Shown: positions 49,660-58,141 of the stretch, piece by piece
How positions within the stretch are numbered: position 1 is the stretch's first letter
Layout: each line of letters begins with the position of its first letter
Source of the DNA: JBMOMT01 sp049324835
GTDB lineage: Bacteria; Chloroflexota; Anaerolineae; CAYNKW01
NCBI GenBank assembly: GCA_049324835.1
Contig: JBMOMT010000060.1
Coordinates: 62,001-126,000 of the forward strand
Direction of reading: 5' to 3'
Length of the DNA stretch: 64,000 nucleotides
Made by a program: the position numbers and the translations under genes
Notes under the pieces: generated by a model
Database searches by the model: none
What the model was told of the DNA's origin: nothing
Seen by the model: the letters and a program-made list of their open reading frames with translations, nothing else

Positions 49660-50124
49660 TCACCGCTGACGGCCCAATCGTTGCGCCCGGCGCACGTCGG
49701 CTTCGATCATACGCTGGCGCTGTTCTTCGGTTTCGGCGATGAGCCGTGGCACTTCGGTGGGCTTGCCGTCCGGGTCGAGCGCCACATAGACCACGTAAGC
49801 CGAATTGGTGTGGGCGCGCTCGCCGCTGTAGACGTCTTCTGCCTCTACCAGCACCTCTACTTCTATGGACGTGCGGCCCACCCAGGTCAGCCGCGCCATC
49901 AGGGCCACCAGATGGCCCACCCGAATGGGCGAGATAAAGGTCACCGAGTCGATGGCCACCGTCACCACCGGCCCCTGGGCGTGACGAGCAGCCGCGATGC
50001 CGCCGGCCTCGTCGATCAGTTTCATCAGCACCCCTCCGTGGACGTTGCCCAACAGATTGGCGTCACTGGGCCCCATGAGGCGGCTGATAGTGACCTGTGA
50101 ATCGATTACGCGTTTGGGTTTCAT
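49660..50124 (-). CDS. Acyl-CoA thioesterase, hotdog fold (YciA-like)
   Basis: 154 residues from ATG 50124 (AGGAGAGG, 6 nt). Hotdog features: SRLMGPSDANLLGNVHGGVLMKLIDEAGGIAA, where N/HGG and the Asp-Glu on the central helix are the active-site region, then VDSVTFISPIRVGH-like AIDSVTFISPIRVGHLV and SAYVVYVALDPDGKP. The enzyme hydrolyses acyl-CoA thioesters in the cytosol. The chain preference is not visible. It is followed at 22 bp by the BchI-like ATPase. Confidence 0.92.
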   Translation of the reverse strand: MKPKRVIDSQVTISRLMGPSDANLLGNVHGGVLMKLIDEAGGIAAARHAQGPVVTVAIDSVTFISPIRVGHLVALMARLTWVGRTSIEVEVLVEAEDVYSGERAHTNSAYVVYVALDPDGKPTEVPRLIAETEEQRQRMIEADVRRAQRLGRQR

Positions 50125-50205
50125 GTTCAGCCTCTCCTGAAGATACTGACTTGCTGGTCGAACCGGTAAACTGGAGCCTGGCAAATTTGGCTTACCCTTT
50201 ATTAG

Positions 50206-50276
50206 AACGCAGATTCACGCAGATGTTTGCAGATAAAGGCGCACAAAATCAGCGTTTATCGGCGTTAATCTGCGTC
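50206..50276. repeat. Inverted repeat of the ACGCAGATT family, copy 1
   Basis: AACGCAGATT (50206-50215) faces AATCTGCGT (50267-50275), with inner GCAGATAAAGGCGCACAAAATCAGCGTTTATCGGCGTT forming further partial pairs. The right half (AATCAGCG-...-GCGTTAATCTGCGTCCT) is shared with 54911-54974. It fills most of the gap 50125-50348, which holds no gene. Confidence 0.7.
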
Positions 50277-50348
50277 CTGGTTCCGCAAGTCGTAATTTGC
50301 CAGTGTCCAACGGTAAATTTCACCGTGCCCTTTTTTGTGAGGGTTTGT

Positions 50349-51518
50349 TCACCCCCTGCCCACCTGAATGTAGACCTGTCGTAGTCGCTCGGCGGCCTGC
50401 GGCCAGGTAAAGGTCGCCGCTCTCTGCAGGCCGCGCGCTACCAGCGCGGCGCGCAGGGCCTGGTCTTCGAGACCCTGCTGCATGGCTGCCGCCAGCCCTT
50501 CCACGTCCAGCGGGTCGACCATCAACGCTGCCTGAGCCGCTACCTCTGGCAGCGATGAGACATCGGAGCAGATCACCGGCACGCCGCAGGCCATGGCCTC
50601 CAGCGGCGGCAGGCCAAAACCCTCGTAGAGTGATGGAAAGACGAATAATTCGGTCAGGTTGTAGAGCGCCGGCAGATCGGCGTCGTCGACAAAACCCACC
50701 CAGTGCACCCGGTCTTTCAGGCCCAGTTGCTCCACCCGCTCAAAGAGCTGCTCATAGAGCCACCCTCGCCCTCCGGCGATGACCAGATCCCAATGGCCTG
50801 TTGAAAAGTGCGAACTCGAAAGGGCAAAAGCCTCGATGAGCCGGGCGTAATTCTTGCGCGGTTGTACGGTGCCCACGCTCAGGATGAAACGTTGCGGCAG
50901 GTTGTAGCGGCGCCGGACAGCCTCCAGCGCGTCGCGCCCGGTCATGGGGTGGAAGCGCGGCTCCACGCCGGCGTGGATGACGCTGATCTTTTCGGCGGGT
51001 ATATCCAGCAACTGGATCAGATCGCGCCGGGTGTGGTGTGAGTCGGCAATGACATGGTGCGCGCGCCGCACGGCTCGTGGCACGGCGGCCTCCAGGTAGC
51101 GACGCAGACCGTCGGGAAAACAGGCCGGCAGACGCAGGAACGAGAGATCGTGCACTGTGACCAGCGTGCGAGCGCCCAGCACTGGCGGCAGGGTAAAATC
51201 GGGCGAGTGGAACAGATGCACCGGCCCCACGAACAACTCGACCATGAGGGGCAGTCGCAGTCGGTGCCAGGCCACAGCCAGGGCGTGATCCGACAGCGGC
51301 ACGTTCCTGAGCCGGAAATTCGGCTGACCGGCGCCTTGAAAGGCGGCGCCCAGGCTGCCCACCTGCCATTCGGCATCTCGACCGCGCCCGGCGGCCACGA
51401 ACAGCCGATAATCGTTCTCGTGATCGATGGCAGCCAGCGCGCCGACGATGTTACGTGTCAGCCGCCCAATGCCCCCCCCTTGACGGGCCGCTGCCGTAAA
51501 ATCAATGCCGATGCGCAT
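50349..51518 (-). CDS. Glycosyltransferase family 4 (GT-B fold)
   Basis: 389 residues. The C-terminal Rossmann lobe carries ILSVGTVQPRKNYARLIEAF, the nucleotide-binding RVHWVGFVDDADLPALYN and FVFPSLYEGFGLPPLEAMAC, with the EX7E-type Glu pair, which is a GT4 signature. The N-lobe has GIDFTAAARQGGGIGRLTRN and FHSPDFTLPP. It would transfer a sugar (often mannose or rhamnose) from a nucleotide donor to a glycan at the cytoplasmic face. Last gene of the operon ligase-GtrA-GT4. Confidence 0.92.
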   Translation of the reverse strand: MRIGIDFTAAARQGGGIGRLTRNIVGALAAIDHENDYRLFVAAGRGRDAEWQVGSLGAAFQGAGQPNFRLRNVPLSDHALAVAWHRLRLPLMVELFVGPVHLFHSPDFTLPPVLGARTLVTVHDLSFLRLPACFPDGLRRYLEAAVPRAVRRAHHVIADSHHTRRDLIQLLDIPAEKISVIHAGVEPRFHPMTGRDALEAVRRRYNLPQRFILSVGTVQPRKNYARLIEAFALSSSHFSTGHWDLVIAGGRGWLYEQLFERVEQLGLKDRVHWVGFVDDADLPALYNLTELFVFPSLYEGFGLPPLEAMACGVPVICSDVSSLPEVAAQAALMVDPLDVEGLAAAMQQGLEDQALRAALVARGLQRAATFTWPQAAERLRQVYIQVGRG

Positions 51519-51524
51519 CTCGTT

Positions 51525-52022
51525 TCACTCGATGCCCTTGTAAGTCCAGATGCGGTTGATGCCAAAGTTCCAAAAGAGCACGATGATGATGGCGATGGCT
51601 TTGGCCAGGTTGTAGGCCAGGGTGAAATGGGTCGTACCCACCAGCCCGGCCAGGCCGGCCACAGGCGCTGCCAGCAACCCGGCCTCACCCAGCACGAATT
51701 TATCGAGCCCCAGGAAAATGGTCTGATTGATGACCAACCCGGCCAGGTTGACCAGGGCAAACTGGCCCAACTGCGAAACCAGCGGCCGCTGCCGAGATTC
51801 CGGAAAGGTCCATAATCTGTTCCAGGTGAAATTGCTGATCACCGCTGCGGTGAAAGAACAGGTGTTGGCCCAGAACTTGTCCAGGCCAACCTGCTGGATC
51901 AGCAGGTTCAAAATACCAAAATCGACCACGGTGCCGATGGCGCCCACGACGGCGAATTTAACAAAGCGGCCAAGTTCCTTACGATGACTTTGGGCGCGAG
52001 CCACCAGGTTTGCCCATGCCAA
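51525..52022 (-). CDS. GtrA-family membrane protein
   Basis: 165 residues from TTG 52022, which has GGAGGA 6 nt upstream. Four membrane helices in the GtrA pattern: FVKFAVVGAIGTVVDFGILN, ANTCSFTAAVISNFTWNRLWTF (the conserved N-x-x-W), FALVNLAGLVINQTIF and AKAIAIIIVLFWNFGINRIW. GtrA proteins are thought to flip or present polyprenyl-linked sugars. Tight spacing (15 bp upstream, 6 bp downstream) places it in the polysaccharide operon. Confidence 0.92.
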   Translation of the reverse strand: MAWANLVARAQSHRKELGRFVKFAVVGAIGTVVDFGILNLLIQQVGLDKFWANTCSFTAAVISNFTWNRLWTFPESRQRPLVSQLGQFALVNLAGLVINQTIFLGLDKFVLGEAGLLAAPVAGLAGLVGTTHFTLAYNLAKAIAIIIVLFWNFGINRIWTYKGIE

Positions 52023-52037
52023 TTTTCTTCCTCCGGA

Positions 52038-53465
52038 TCAGTGGATGACAGTCCCCTGGCGTTGGGGAACGGGCTGCGCCAGCACCGGCAGCAGCGCCAG
52101 CAGCAGCGCCAGGTGGGCATAGATGTTGTGCACGAACAGGTTATCGAAAAAATTATGGACGCTGAGGTGCGCCAGCACTCCCAACACGCCGATGCCCACT
52201 CCCCGGGCCCAGCCGTCTGTGTGCCGCACGAACCGGATGGTTTGCCAGAAGGCTGTCCCCCACAACAGCAGATAGGCCAGCAAACCGATCGATCCCATCT
52301 CGGCGGCCACGTTGAGATAGATGTTGTGCGCGTGGCCCAACGGCGCATCCCACGGCGCGATGGCATAGGCCGGGTAGACCGGCTCGTAATTACCGATGCC
52401 CACGCCCCGCCAGGGATGTTCGGTCCACATTTGCCAGCCGGCCTGCCAGTGAGCCATGCGCTCGACAACGGCAAAATTGGCGTCGGTGAGCTCTACGCCG
52501 CGCACGTCAAAGGGGCGGACGTAGGGCAGAAAATCGGTCAAGCGCTGCGCCAGCGCCGGCGGCAACCGTTGAAAGCTGCCCAGCAGGATCAGTAGCCCAC
52601 CGATGGCCACCAGCCCGGCCAGGATCGCCGCTGTGCGCCGGCTGCGCGCGGCAAACACCGTCGCCACGGCAGCCGCCAGCCCGATCCATGCCCCACGCGA
52701 CCAACTCATGCCCATCGCCAGGGTGATCACGCCCAGGCTGGCGCCGCTGGCCCACCGTTCCAACCTGCCAACCTGCCGATCCGCCAACACCAGCGCCAGC
52801 GCCAGCGGCGCGATCAGCCCCAGGTAACCGGCGTAAGGATTGGGTTGCTGAAAGGCGCCGTAGGCGCGCATAAAACGGCCAAAGAGCACAAAACCTTCTG
52901 GGCCGCTGCGGGTGAAAAACTGCACCCAGCCGTGCAGCGCTGCCGCCACGCCGCTCGATAGGATCAGCCATATCAGAATACGCGCCCGGCGCCGGTCCAA
53001 CACGTTGGCCGCCAGAACGTATAACCCCAACACTTCGAACCATTTGACGATCTCTTTGAGGCTGTAACGCAGCGAAAGCGCCCCCGGCAGCGAGAGCAAA
53101 CCTGCACCCAGAAAAAGTAACAGTGGCAGCGTCAGCGGTGGCAGGCTGGGTGCCAGCCGGCGGCGAGCGACCATCCCTGCCAGCCAGGCCATCAGCGCCA
53201 GACCGACCAACGCCTCGGCAGCGCCGACCGTCATGCCGCCGAGGGTCAATTCTCGCAACGCACCAAACGGCACGGCCACAGCCAGCAGATACAGCGCCAG
53301 CTCTGGGCGTACCAGCGTTGCCAGAACGACCATGCTGCTCAACACCAGCAGGCTCGCCAGCGGCAGCGGCAGGATTGCCAGCGCCAGTCCGGCGGCCATC
53401 AAACTCGTCACCAGCAAAAGGTCACGCCAGGATCGGGTTAACGCAAGGACGGTTTTGCCTTTCAC
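52038..53465 (-). CDS. O-antigen ligase / Wzy-type membrane polymerase
   Basis: 475 residues from GTG 53465. The frame is open to a TTG at 53501, but that TTG is the start of a perfect -35 box, and transcription should begin at the GTG itself. About ten to eleven membrane spans and the large periplasmic loop near the C-terminus with MWTEHPWRGVGIGNYEPVYP and HAHNIYLNVAAEMGSIGLLAY identify a WaaL/Wzy family (PF04932) protein, which joins or polymerises lipid-linked glycans. First gene of a three-gene operon. Confidence 0.88.
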   Translation of the reverse strand: MKGKTVLALTRSWRDLLLVTSLMAAGLALAILPLPLASLLVLSSMVVLATLVRPELALYLLAVAVPFGALRELTLGGMTVGAAEALVGLALMAWLAGMVARRRLAPSLPPLTLPLLLFLGAGLLSLPGALSLRYSLKEIVKWFEVLGLYVLAANVLDRRRARILIWLILSSGVAAALHGWVQFFTRSGPEGFVLFGRFMRAYGAFQQPNPYAGYLGLIAPLALALVLADRQVGRLERWASGASLGVITLAMGMSWSRGAWIGLAAAVATVFAARSRRTAAILAGLVAIGGLLILLGSFQRLPPALAQRLTDFLPYVRPFDVRGVELTDANFAVVERMAHWQAGWQMWTEHPWRGVGIGNYEPVYPAYAIAPWDAPLGHAHNIYLNVAAEMGSIGLLAYLLLWGTAFWQTIRFVRHTDGWARGVGIGVLGVLAHLSVHNFFDNLFVHNIYAHLALLLALLPVLAQPVPQRQGTVIH

Positions 53466-53472
53466 GGGGGCA

Positions 53473-53501
53473 ATTATGGGCGAAAGACAGCGATTTGTCA
53501 A
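53473..53501 (-). promoter_or_regulatory. Leaderless promoter of the ligase-GtrA-GT4 operon
   Basis: Minus strand TTGACA (53501-53496), 17 bp, CATAAT (53478-53473), then seven bases to GTG 53465. The expected start coincides with the start codon. Confidence 0.7.
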
Positions 53502-53509
53502 GCGACATG

Positions 53510-53538
53510 TTGCCCATTTGAGATTTCTGACATATAAT
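53510..53538 (+). promoter_or_regulatory. Promoter of the citrate synthase gene
   Basis: TTGCCC (53510-53515), 17 bp, TATAAT (53533-53538). It is divergent from the ligase promoter and lies within 10 bp of it, so a shared regulator would affect both. Confidence 0.6.
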
Positions 53539-53584
53539 ACCCGCCTAGTCCGAAATATAGAACCGCTGCGACAAAGGAGGCGTC

Positions 53585-54811
53585 ATGGAAATCAAACCTG
53601 GGCTCGAGGGGGTTGTTTTTGCCGAGACTCATCTGAGCGCCATCGACGGTGAAGCCGGCAAGCTTTTTTATTGTGGCTACGATATTCGAGACCTGGCCGG
53701 GCACGCCACTTTTGAGGAAGTGGCCTTTTTGTTGTGGTACCAGCGGCTGCCGGCCGCCAGCGAGATGCAGATGCTGTCCGACTGGCTGCGGGCCAATCGG
53801 GCGCTGCCCAAGGTGGTGTGGGGCATCATGCACTCGCTGCCAGAAAACGCCACGCCGATGGAAGCGTTACGAACGGTGGCCTCGACATTGTCCATGTTCG
53901 ACCGTTCTTGCATCCACGAAGAAGAGGGCGGCTCATCGCTCTGCCGCGCCGTGAGCCTGACCGGCAAGCTGCCCACCATCGTGGCCTCGTTTGACCGGCT
54001 GCGTCGCGGTCGGGTGCCCATCGAGCCTCGCCACGATCTGGGTCACGCGGCCAATTTCCTGTACATGCTCTCTGGCCAGGAGCCAGAGCCGGTGAGCGCC
54101 CGCATGTTGGAAACCTATTTTGTGTTGCTGGCGGATCATGGCATGAATGCCTCCACCTTTTCCGCCCGCGTCACCGCCAGCACTCTGGGCGACGTCTTTT
54201 CGTCGGTGGTCACAGCGCTGGGCACACTCAAAGGCCCGCTGCACGGTGGGGCCAGCCACGAGGCCATGCAACAGTTGCTCGAGATCGGCAGCGAGGACAG
54301 GGTCGATGCCTGGTTCGAGGACAGGATGTCTCAGGGTCGACGCTTCATGGGCTTTGGTCACCGCGTCTACAAAACCGAAGACCCGCGCTCGATCATCCTG
54401 CGCCAACTGGCCAGGCAGGTGGCGGAGAGCAGCGGCAACATCAGGTGGTACAACATCGCGGCGCGCCTGGAAGAGCGGGTGCTGGCGCATCCCTATTTTC
54501 AGGAGCGACGCCTCTTTACCAACGTCGACTATTACACCGCGCCGTTGTTGTACGCCCTGGGCATTCCGGTGGATCTGTTTACGCCGCTGTTTGCCGTTTC
54601 GCGCATCGCCGGCTGGACAGCTCACATGCTGGAACAACAACAAAACAACCGACTGATCCGCCCACGGGCCAAGTATGTTGGCCCCACAGACCTGATCTGG
54701 CACGCCATGGAGGCGCGGCAGCCTATGGTCGAGGCCGATCCGGAGGCTCACTGCGTCGCCGGAAAGCCGGCCAACTGTCCGGCAGCCCTGCGTGTGCCAC
54801 CCCTGTTCTGA
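53585..54811 (+). CDS. gltA: Citrate synthase
   Basis: 408 residues from ATG 53585 (AAAGGAGG, 4-5 nt). It condenses oxaloacetate and acetyl-CoA. The catalytic His-His-Asp triad is visible as GPLHGGASHEA (H220), MGFGHRVYK (H259) and NVDYYTA (D315), with LLADHGMNASTFSAR (H185) and the family strand AGWTAHMLEQQ. The compact N-terminus (YCGYDIRDLA) places it with Gram-positive or archaeal type-II citrate synthases (citZ/gltA), which lack the long NADH-sensing N-domain. 2-Methylcitrate synthase activity cannot be excluded. Confidence 0.95.
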   Translation: MEIKPGLEGVVFAETHLSAIDGEAGKLFYCGYDIRDLAGHATFEEVAFLLWYQRLPAASEMQMLSDWLRANRALPKVVWGIMHSLPENATPMEALRTVASTLSMFDRSCIHEEEGGSSLCRAVSLTGKLPTIVASFDRLRRGRVPIEPRHDLGHAANFLYMLSGQEPEPVSARMLETYFVLLADHGMNASTFSARVTASTLGDVFSSVVTALGTLKGPLHGGASHEAMQQLLEIGSEDRVDAWFEDRMSQGRRFMGFGHRVYKTEDPRSIILRQLARQVAESSGNIRWYNIAARLEERVLAHPYFQERRLFTNVDYYTAPLLYALGIPVDLFTPLFAVSRIAGWTAHMLEQQQNNRLIRPRAKYVGPTDLIWHAMEARQPMVEADPEAHCVAGKPANCPAALRVPPLF

Positions 54812-54910
54812 CGATCCACGTCCGCTGTCACCGCTGCTCGATCGGCGTGGCCACAGGACGGTTTTTCTTGTTTTCTCGTAACTATCCAGACTCCCTGCCA
54901 AACCTAAAAT

Positions 54911-54974
54911 CGGACGCAGATTTTCGCAGATAAAATCAAAAATCAGCGTGGATCAGCGTTAATCTGCGTCCTAA
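54911..54974. repeat. Inverted repeat of the ACGCAGATT family, copy 2
   Basis: GGACGCAGATT (54914-54924) is the exact inverse of AATCTGCGTCC (54959-54969). The inner TTCGCAGATAAAATC/AATCAGCGTGGATCAGCG parallel the copy at 50206-50276. Remaining parts of the gap 54812-55126 hold only the promoter noted separately. Confidence 0.75.
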
Positions 54975-55045
54975 AGGATGCATCCCAACCGGTTTGCCTG
55001 GGGACGGCTGGGGCAGTTACGTTTTCTCTCGGTTTGGCCGCGTAG

Positions 55046-55074
55046 TTGACATGCGGTTCGTTTCGTGATATAGT
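55046..55074 (+). promoter_or_regulatory. Promoter upstream of a leader ORF and the orphan histidine kinase
   Basis: TTGACA (55046-55051), 17 bp, TATAGT (55069-55074). Expected start about 55081, 46 nt before the small ORF and about 195 nt before the kinase. Confidence 0.7.
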
Positions 55075-55126
55075 TTTGTGCCAAAGTTGCTGTTTTCCCC
55101 GTGTCACCGGCTGAAGGAGGGGAGCC

Positions 55127-55195
55127 ATGAGCCTCGCCGGCCGTCAGGCTGTCCTCTTTTTCATTGACCTCACCTTACTGCGTGTGGCCCTGTAG
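55127..55195 (+). CDS. Possible 22-residue leader peptide
   Basis: ATG 55127 follows the strong ribosome site GAAGGAGGGGAG (about 5 nt) and ends at TAG 55195. The peptide (MSLAGRQAVLFFIDLTLLRV...) is hydrophobic and could be a membrane peptide or leader whose translation controls the histidine kinase gene 80 bp downstream. No rare-codon run typical of an attenuator was seen. Expression is inferred only from promoter and ribosome site. Confidence 0.35.
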   Translation: MSLAGRQAVLFFIDLTLLRVAL

Positions 55196-55275
55196 TGGGC
55201 CATCTATGACCATCTACGCGCCACGGCCGAGATCCACGTCATGACTTGCTGGAATCCAGATGGTGTGGAGTACCG

Positions 55276-56547
55276 ATGCTCAGGCTCCTGAAAACCGAAC
55301 CGCGAGGTCAAGCGCCCAGACTTGAGGCAGCTCGAGTCGTCATCACGGTGCTCATCGTCCTGGTGGGACTCTCGGTTGTGTTGGGTATTGGCCTCATGAT
55401 CTTTAATGCTCTCACCATACCCGGCTATCGCCCTCGGGCCTGGTACAACACGGCCCTTTCGGCCGGCATGGTGGTGAGCAGCTGGCTGGCCCTGCGCTTG
55501 GTGAGACGTCGACTGGAGCCAGGGATAGCTTGCTTGTGTCTGACCAACATGGCGCTGGTGTTGACGATGCATCTCTTGGATAGGCGCACCTATGCTGCGA
55601 GACCAGAAGAACTCTTGGTCAGCGCCTTGCTTTCTCTTTACGTGCCGCATCTGGGCATCTTGCTGGCCTCGCTCATCGGCGGCTTTCGGGCGGGCCTGGT
55701 GACAGCAGGGGGTGGCATCCTGTTTCTGATATGCCTGAGTGATTATTTGTCCAGGCCCGGCGACATGCTGACCCCGGCCATCATCGCCCTGGCGTTACCT
55801 TTTACTTCTGTTCTGGTGGAACGATTGCTGGACGCGGTGGAGCAAGAGTCTCGCCGCGCTCAGCACGCCGAAACCCTGGTGCAGATCATGGCCCACGATC
55901 TGGGCAATCCGGTGTCGACGGTCTGTGCCAGTCTGGAGATCCTGACCCAAACCGATCTGCCTCCCGGTGAGAGTGATGGGTTGATAGAAAACATCCGGCA
56001 GAGCACGCAGTTGCTGCGCTACCTGCTCGACGAGTTCAGACGGCTGCCCGGCCCGTCTGCCAAACTGACCATGGAGCGGCTGCGTCTGGATGTGTTGGTG
56101 CGGGAGGCGGTCGAGTTGTATGCCGGCTTTGGATGCCACAGACGGGGCCAGACGCTGCACGTCGACGTGGAGCCGGTGACGGTTCTCGGCTCCCGGTCCC
56201 GACTGTCCAGCCTGCTGCGCGAGCTGATCACCAACGCCAGCAAATACACCCCCAGTGGAGGCGAGATCCGCGTGAGCCTGCGGGCAGATGGCCAGGCGGT
56301 GCTGCGGGTATCCGATAACGGTTGGGGACTGGCGCCAGAGGAGGCGGCTCTGGTGTTTGAACCCGGCTGGCGCGGCGACCAAGCCTGCCAAGACAAAGTG
56401 CCAGGCACCGGCCTGGGCCTTTACATCGTCGGGCGGATCGTCAAACAGCACGGCGGCCGCATCGAGGTGCAAAGCCAGCCCAACCAGGGCACTATCTTTA
56501 CTATCTTGCTGCCGCTGATCAAAGAAGAGATGCCGCAAGGCGGTTGA
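55276..56547 (+). CDS. Orphan multi-pass sensor histidine kinase
   Basis: 423 residues from ATG 55276 (GGAG, 6 nt). About six membrane spans (20-200) form an integral sensor without a large outside loop. The H-box is atypical, IMAHDLGNPVSTVCASLEIL (H207), versus the common HELRTPL. The N-box RELITNASKYTPSGG, DNGWGLAPEEAALVF (G1) and GTGLGLYIVGRIV (G2) are intact, so it is probably active. No response regulator is adjacent. The 464-bp gap upstream has its own promoter. Confidence 0.88.
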   Translation: MLRLLKTEPRGQAPRLEAARVVITVLIVLVGLSVVLGIGLMIFNALTIPGYRPRAWYNTALSAGMVVSSWLALRLVRRRLEPGIACLCLTNMALVLTMHLLDRRTYAARPEELLVSALLSLYVPHLGILLASLIGGFRAGLVTAGGGILFLICLSDYLSRPGDMLTPAIIALALPFTSVLVERLLDAVEQESRRAQHAETLVQIMAHDLGNPVSTVCASLEILTQTDLPPGESDGLIENIRQSTQLLRYLLDEFRRLPGPSAKLTMERLRLDVLVREAVELYAGFGCHRRGQTLHVDVEPVTVLGSRSRLSSLLRELITNASKYTPSGGEIRVSLRADGQAVLRVSDNGWGLAPEEAALVFEPGWRGDQACQDKVPGTGLGLYIVGRIVKQHGGRIEVQSQPNQGTIFTILLPLIKEEMPQGG

Positions 56548-56578
56548 CAGCATCGATGTTTGTTGGAGAGCCAGGACA

Positions 56579-56606
56579 CCGGCCCCTGCCATTCGGCAGG
56601 GGCCGG
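56579..56606. terminator. GC-rich hairpin between convergent kinase and nadE genes
   Basis: CCGGCCCCTGCC (56579-56590) and GGCAGGGGCCGG (56595-56606) form a perfect 12-bp stem with loop ATTC. It can serve as a shared terminator for the two convergent genes, though T-tracts are weak on both sides. Confidence 0.65.
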
Positions 56607-56624
56607 ATCGTTTGTGATGCCGCA

Positions 56625-57350
56625 TCACCGTTTGAGCCGAAAGACGGGCGGCATGGTCCGTTTGTGCTCTGAAGCAGCCATCATGTGCTGCACACGGGCC
56701 ACCTCTGCCGGGTTTGCTTCTGGTGGCTGGCCGTTCTCCAATGCCGCCAGAATGCCATCCAGCACGGCGTAGGTCAGACCCATCTCGCCTTCGTCAGTCT
56801 GGCCAGGCCACAGGCCGGCTGTCGGTGGACGCTCGATGATCGGCTGGGGTACGCCGATTTCAGCGGCCAGGGCCCATACTTGACGTTTGAGCAGATCGCC
56901 CAGCGGCAGCATGTCGACGCCGCCATCGCCATATTTGGTGAAATAACCCACGGCCAGCTCGGTCTTGTTGCCGGTGCCGGCCACCAGGTAGTGGCGCGTG
57001 TTGGCGATGTGGTAGAGCGCTGCCATGCGCAGTCGGGGTTTCAGGTTGGCGCGCGCCATATCCGAACCTGGAGGCAACGCGGCGGTAAAGGCATCGAATA
57101 CCGGCCCCAGATCGACTGTCAGCGTCTCGATCTCGAACGCCTCAGCGACCAGCCGGGCGTACTCGGCGTCCACCGGCTGGCTATGACAGGGCAGCAGCAC
57201 ACCCAGCACGTTTCGATCCACGGCCTGGCGCGCCAGCCCGGCCACCACCGCCGAATCGACCCCGCCGCTCAGGCCGACGGCGATGCCTGCCGCGCCGGCC
57301 TGTTGCACCTGCTGGCGTAGCCAAAAACGGATTTGCTCTGCAATTGACAT
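56625..57350 (-). CDS. nadE: NAD+ synthase, ammonia-dependent type
   Basis: 241 residues from ATG 57350 (AAAGGAG, 6 nt). It amidates deamido-NAD with ATP. The PP-loop is GLSGGVDSAVVAGLA (27-40) and the family motif TGNKTELAVGYFTKYGDGGVDM is complete, followed by LPLGDLLKRQVW. There is no N-terminal nitrilase (glutaminase) domain, so ammonia is the likely nitrogen source. It is the last gene of the operon pncB-nrtR-pncA-nadE. Confidence 0.96.
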   Translation of the reverse strand: MSIAEQIRFWLRQQVQQAGAAGIAVGLSGGVDSAVVAGLARQAVDRNVLGVLLPCHSQPVDAEYARLVAEAFEIETLTVDLGPVFDAFTAALPPGSDMARANLKPRLRMAALYHIANTRHYLVAGTGNKTELAVGYFTKYGDGGVDMLPLGDLLKRQVWALAAEIGVPQPIIERPPTAGLWPGQTDEGEMGLTYAVLDGILAALENGQPPEANPAEVARVQHMMAASEHKRTMPPVFRLKR

Positions 57351-57366
57351 ATCATTCTCCTTTGTG

Positions 57367-58080
57367 TCAGATGAGGCTTGCTACGACCTGAACCCCGTTC
57401 AGGGCCATGCTGTAGAGAAATATGGCGTGCAACAGATCGCCGTCGTGGGGCAGGATACCCAACTCGGCTGCTGTGTTTACAGGAACATCGTAGGTTGCCA
57501 CACAATCGGCCGGCAGCGCCACGCGCTGCGTCAGGCCCAGAGCGTTGGCCCGGGCGCGCAGGTGAATCGCCAGTTGATAGACGCAGATGTCGGTGCAGTC
57601 GCCGGTGACGATGAACGTATCGACCTCTGGATGGGCTGCCAGCCAGGCTTCCAGCCCGGTGTGGATGGCAGGGTTGATCGAGTTCTTGGCGATGACGGTG
57701 AACCGGTCCGAGAAGGGCAGAGCCATCAGTTCTGTCGCCGTCTCGGCCTCATCTGAACCGGCGATGCAGTGAGGCGGGTAGGCTTCGAACTCGATGGCAT
57801 CCGGTGAGTGGGCATCCTGGGGTAACACAAAGTGACGCACACCGGCAGCGTGTGCCTTTTGGAACAGCGCCACGTTGGCTGGCACCACGCGCGCCACACG
57901 CGGGCTGGCGAGTGGTCCCCGCTGGCAAAAACCCACCACCAGATCGGTGCAGAGGATGGCCACGCGCTCTGGCCTGCCGCCGGTGAGCGCGCTCAGTTGG
58001 AGTGGCTCTAGCTCGGCCAGCCATCGGTGCAGCCACTCGATAAAGGCTGCGCTGGTTTGTTGTAACCCTATAGTCGACAT
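57367..58080 (-). CDS. pncA: Nicotinamidase (isochorismatase superfamily)
   Basis: 237 residues from ATG 58080 (AAGGAG). It converts nicotinamide to nicotinate. The catalytic triad fits CTDLVVGFC (Asp), the Lys in VIAKNS and the Cys in TGDCTDICVYQL. The metal site is QDAHSPDAIEFEAYPPHC, with the typical DxHxxxxxEFxxxPxHC pattern. An N-terminal extension of about 30 residues is longer than E. coli PncA. It sits between nrtR and nadE, which supports the assignment over other cysteine hydrolases. Confidence 0.93.
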   Translation of the reverse strand: MSTIGLQQTSAAFIEWLHRWLAELEPLQLSALTGGRPERVAILCTDLVVGFCQRGPLASPRVARVVPANVALFQKAHAAGVRHFVLPQDAHSPDAIEFEAYPPHCIAGSDEAETATELMALPFSDRFTVIAKNSINPAIHTGLEAWLAAHPEVDTFIVTGDCTDICVYQLAIHLRARANALGLTQRVALPADCVATYDVPVNTAAELGILPHDGDLLHAIFLYSMALNGVQVVASLI

Positions 58081-58141
58081 AACTTACTCCTTATTTAGCG
58101 CCGAATCGATATACTCGCGCGGGGTGTGTGACATCTGAATT

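Noticed and set aside
52038..53501. TTG 53501 as start of the ligase gene
   Set aside because: This TTG is the first half of a consensus -35 box with a matched -10; translation should start at GTG 53465.
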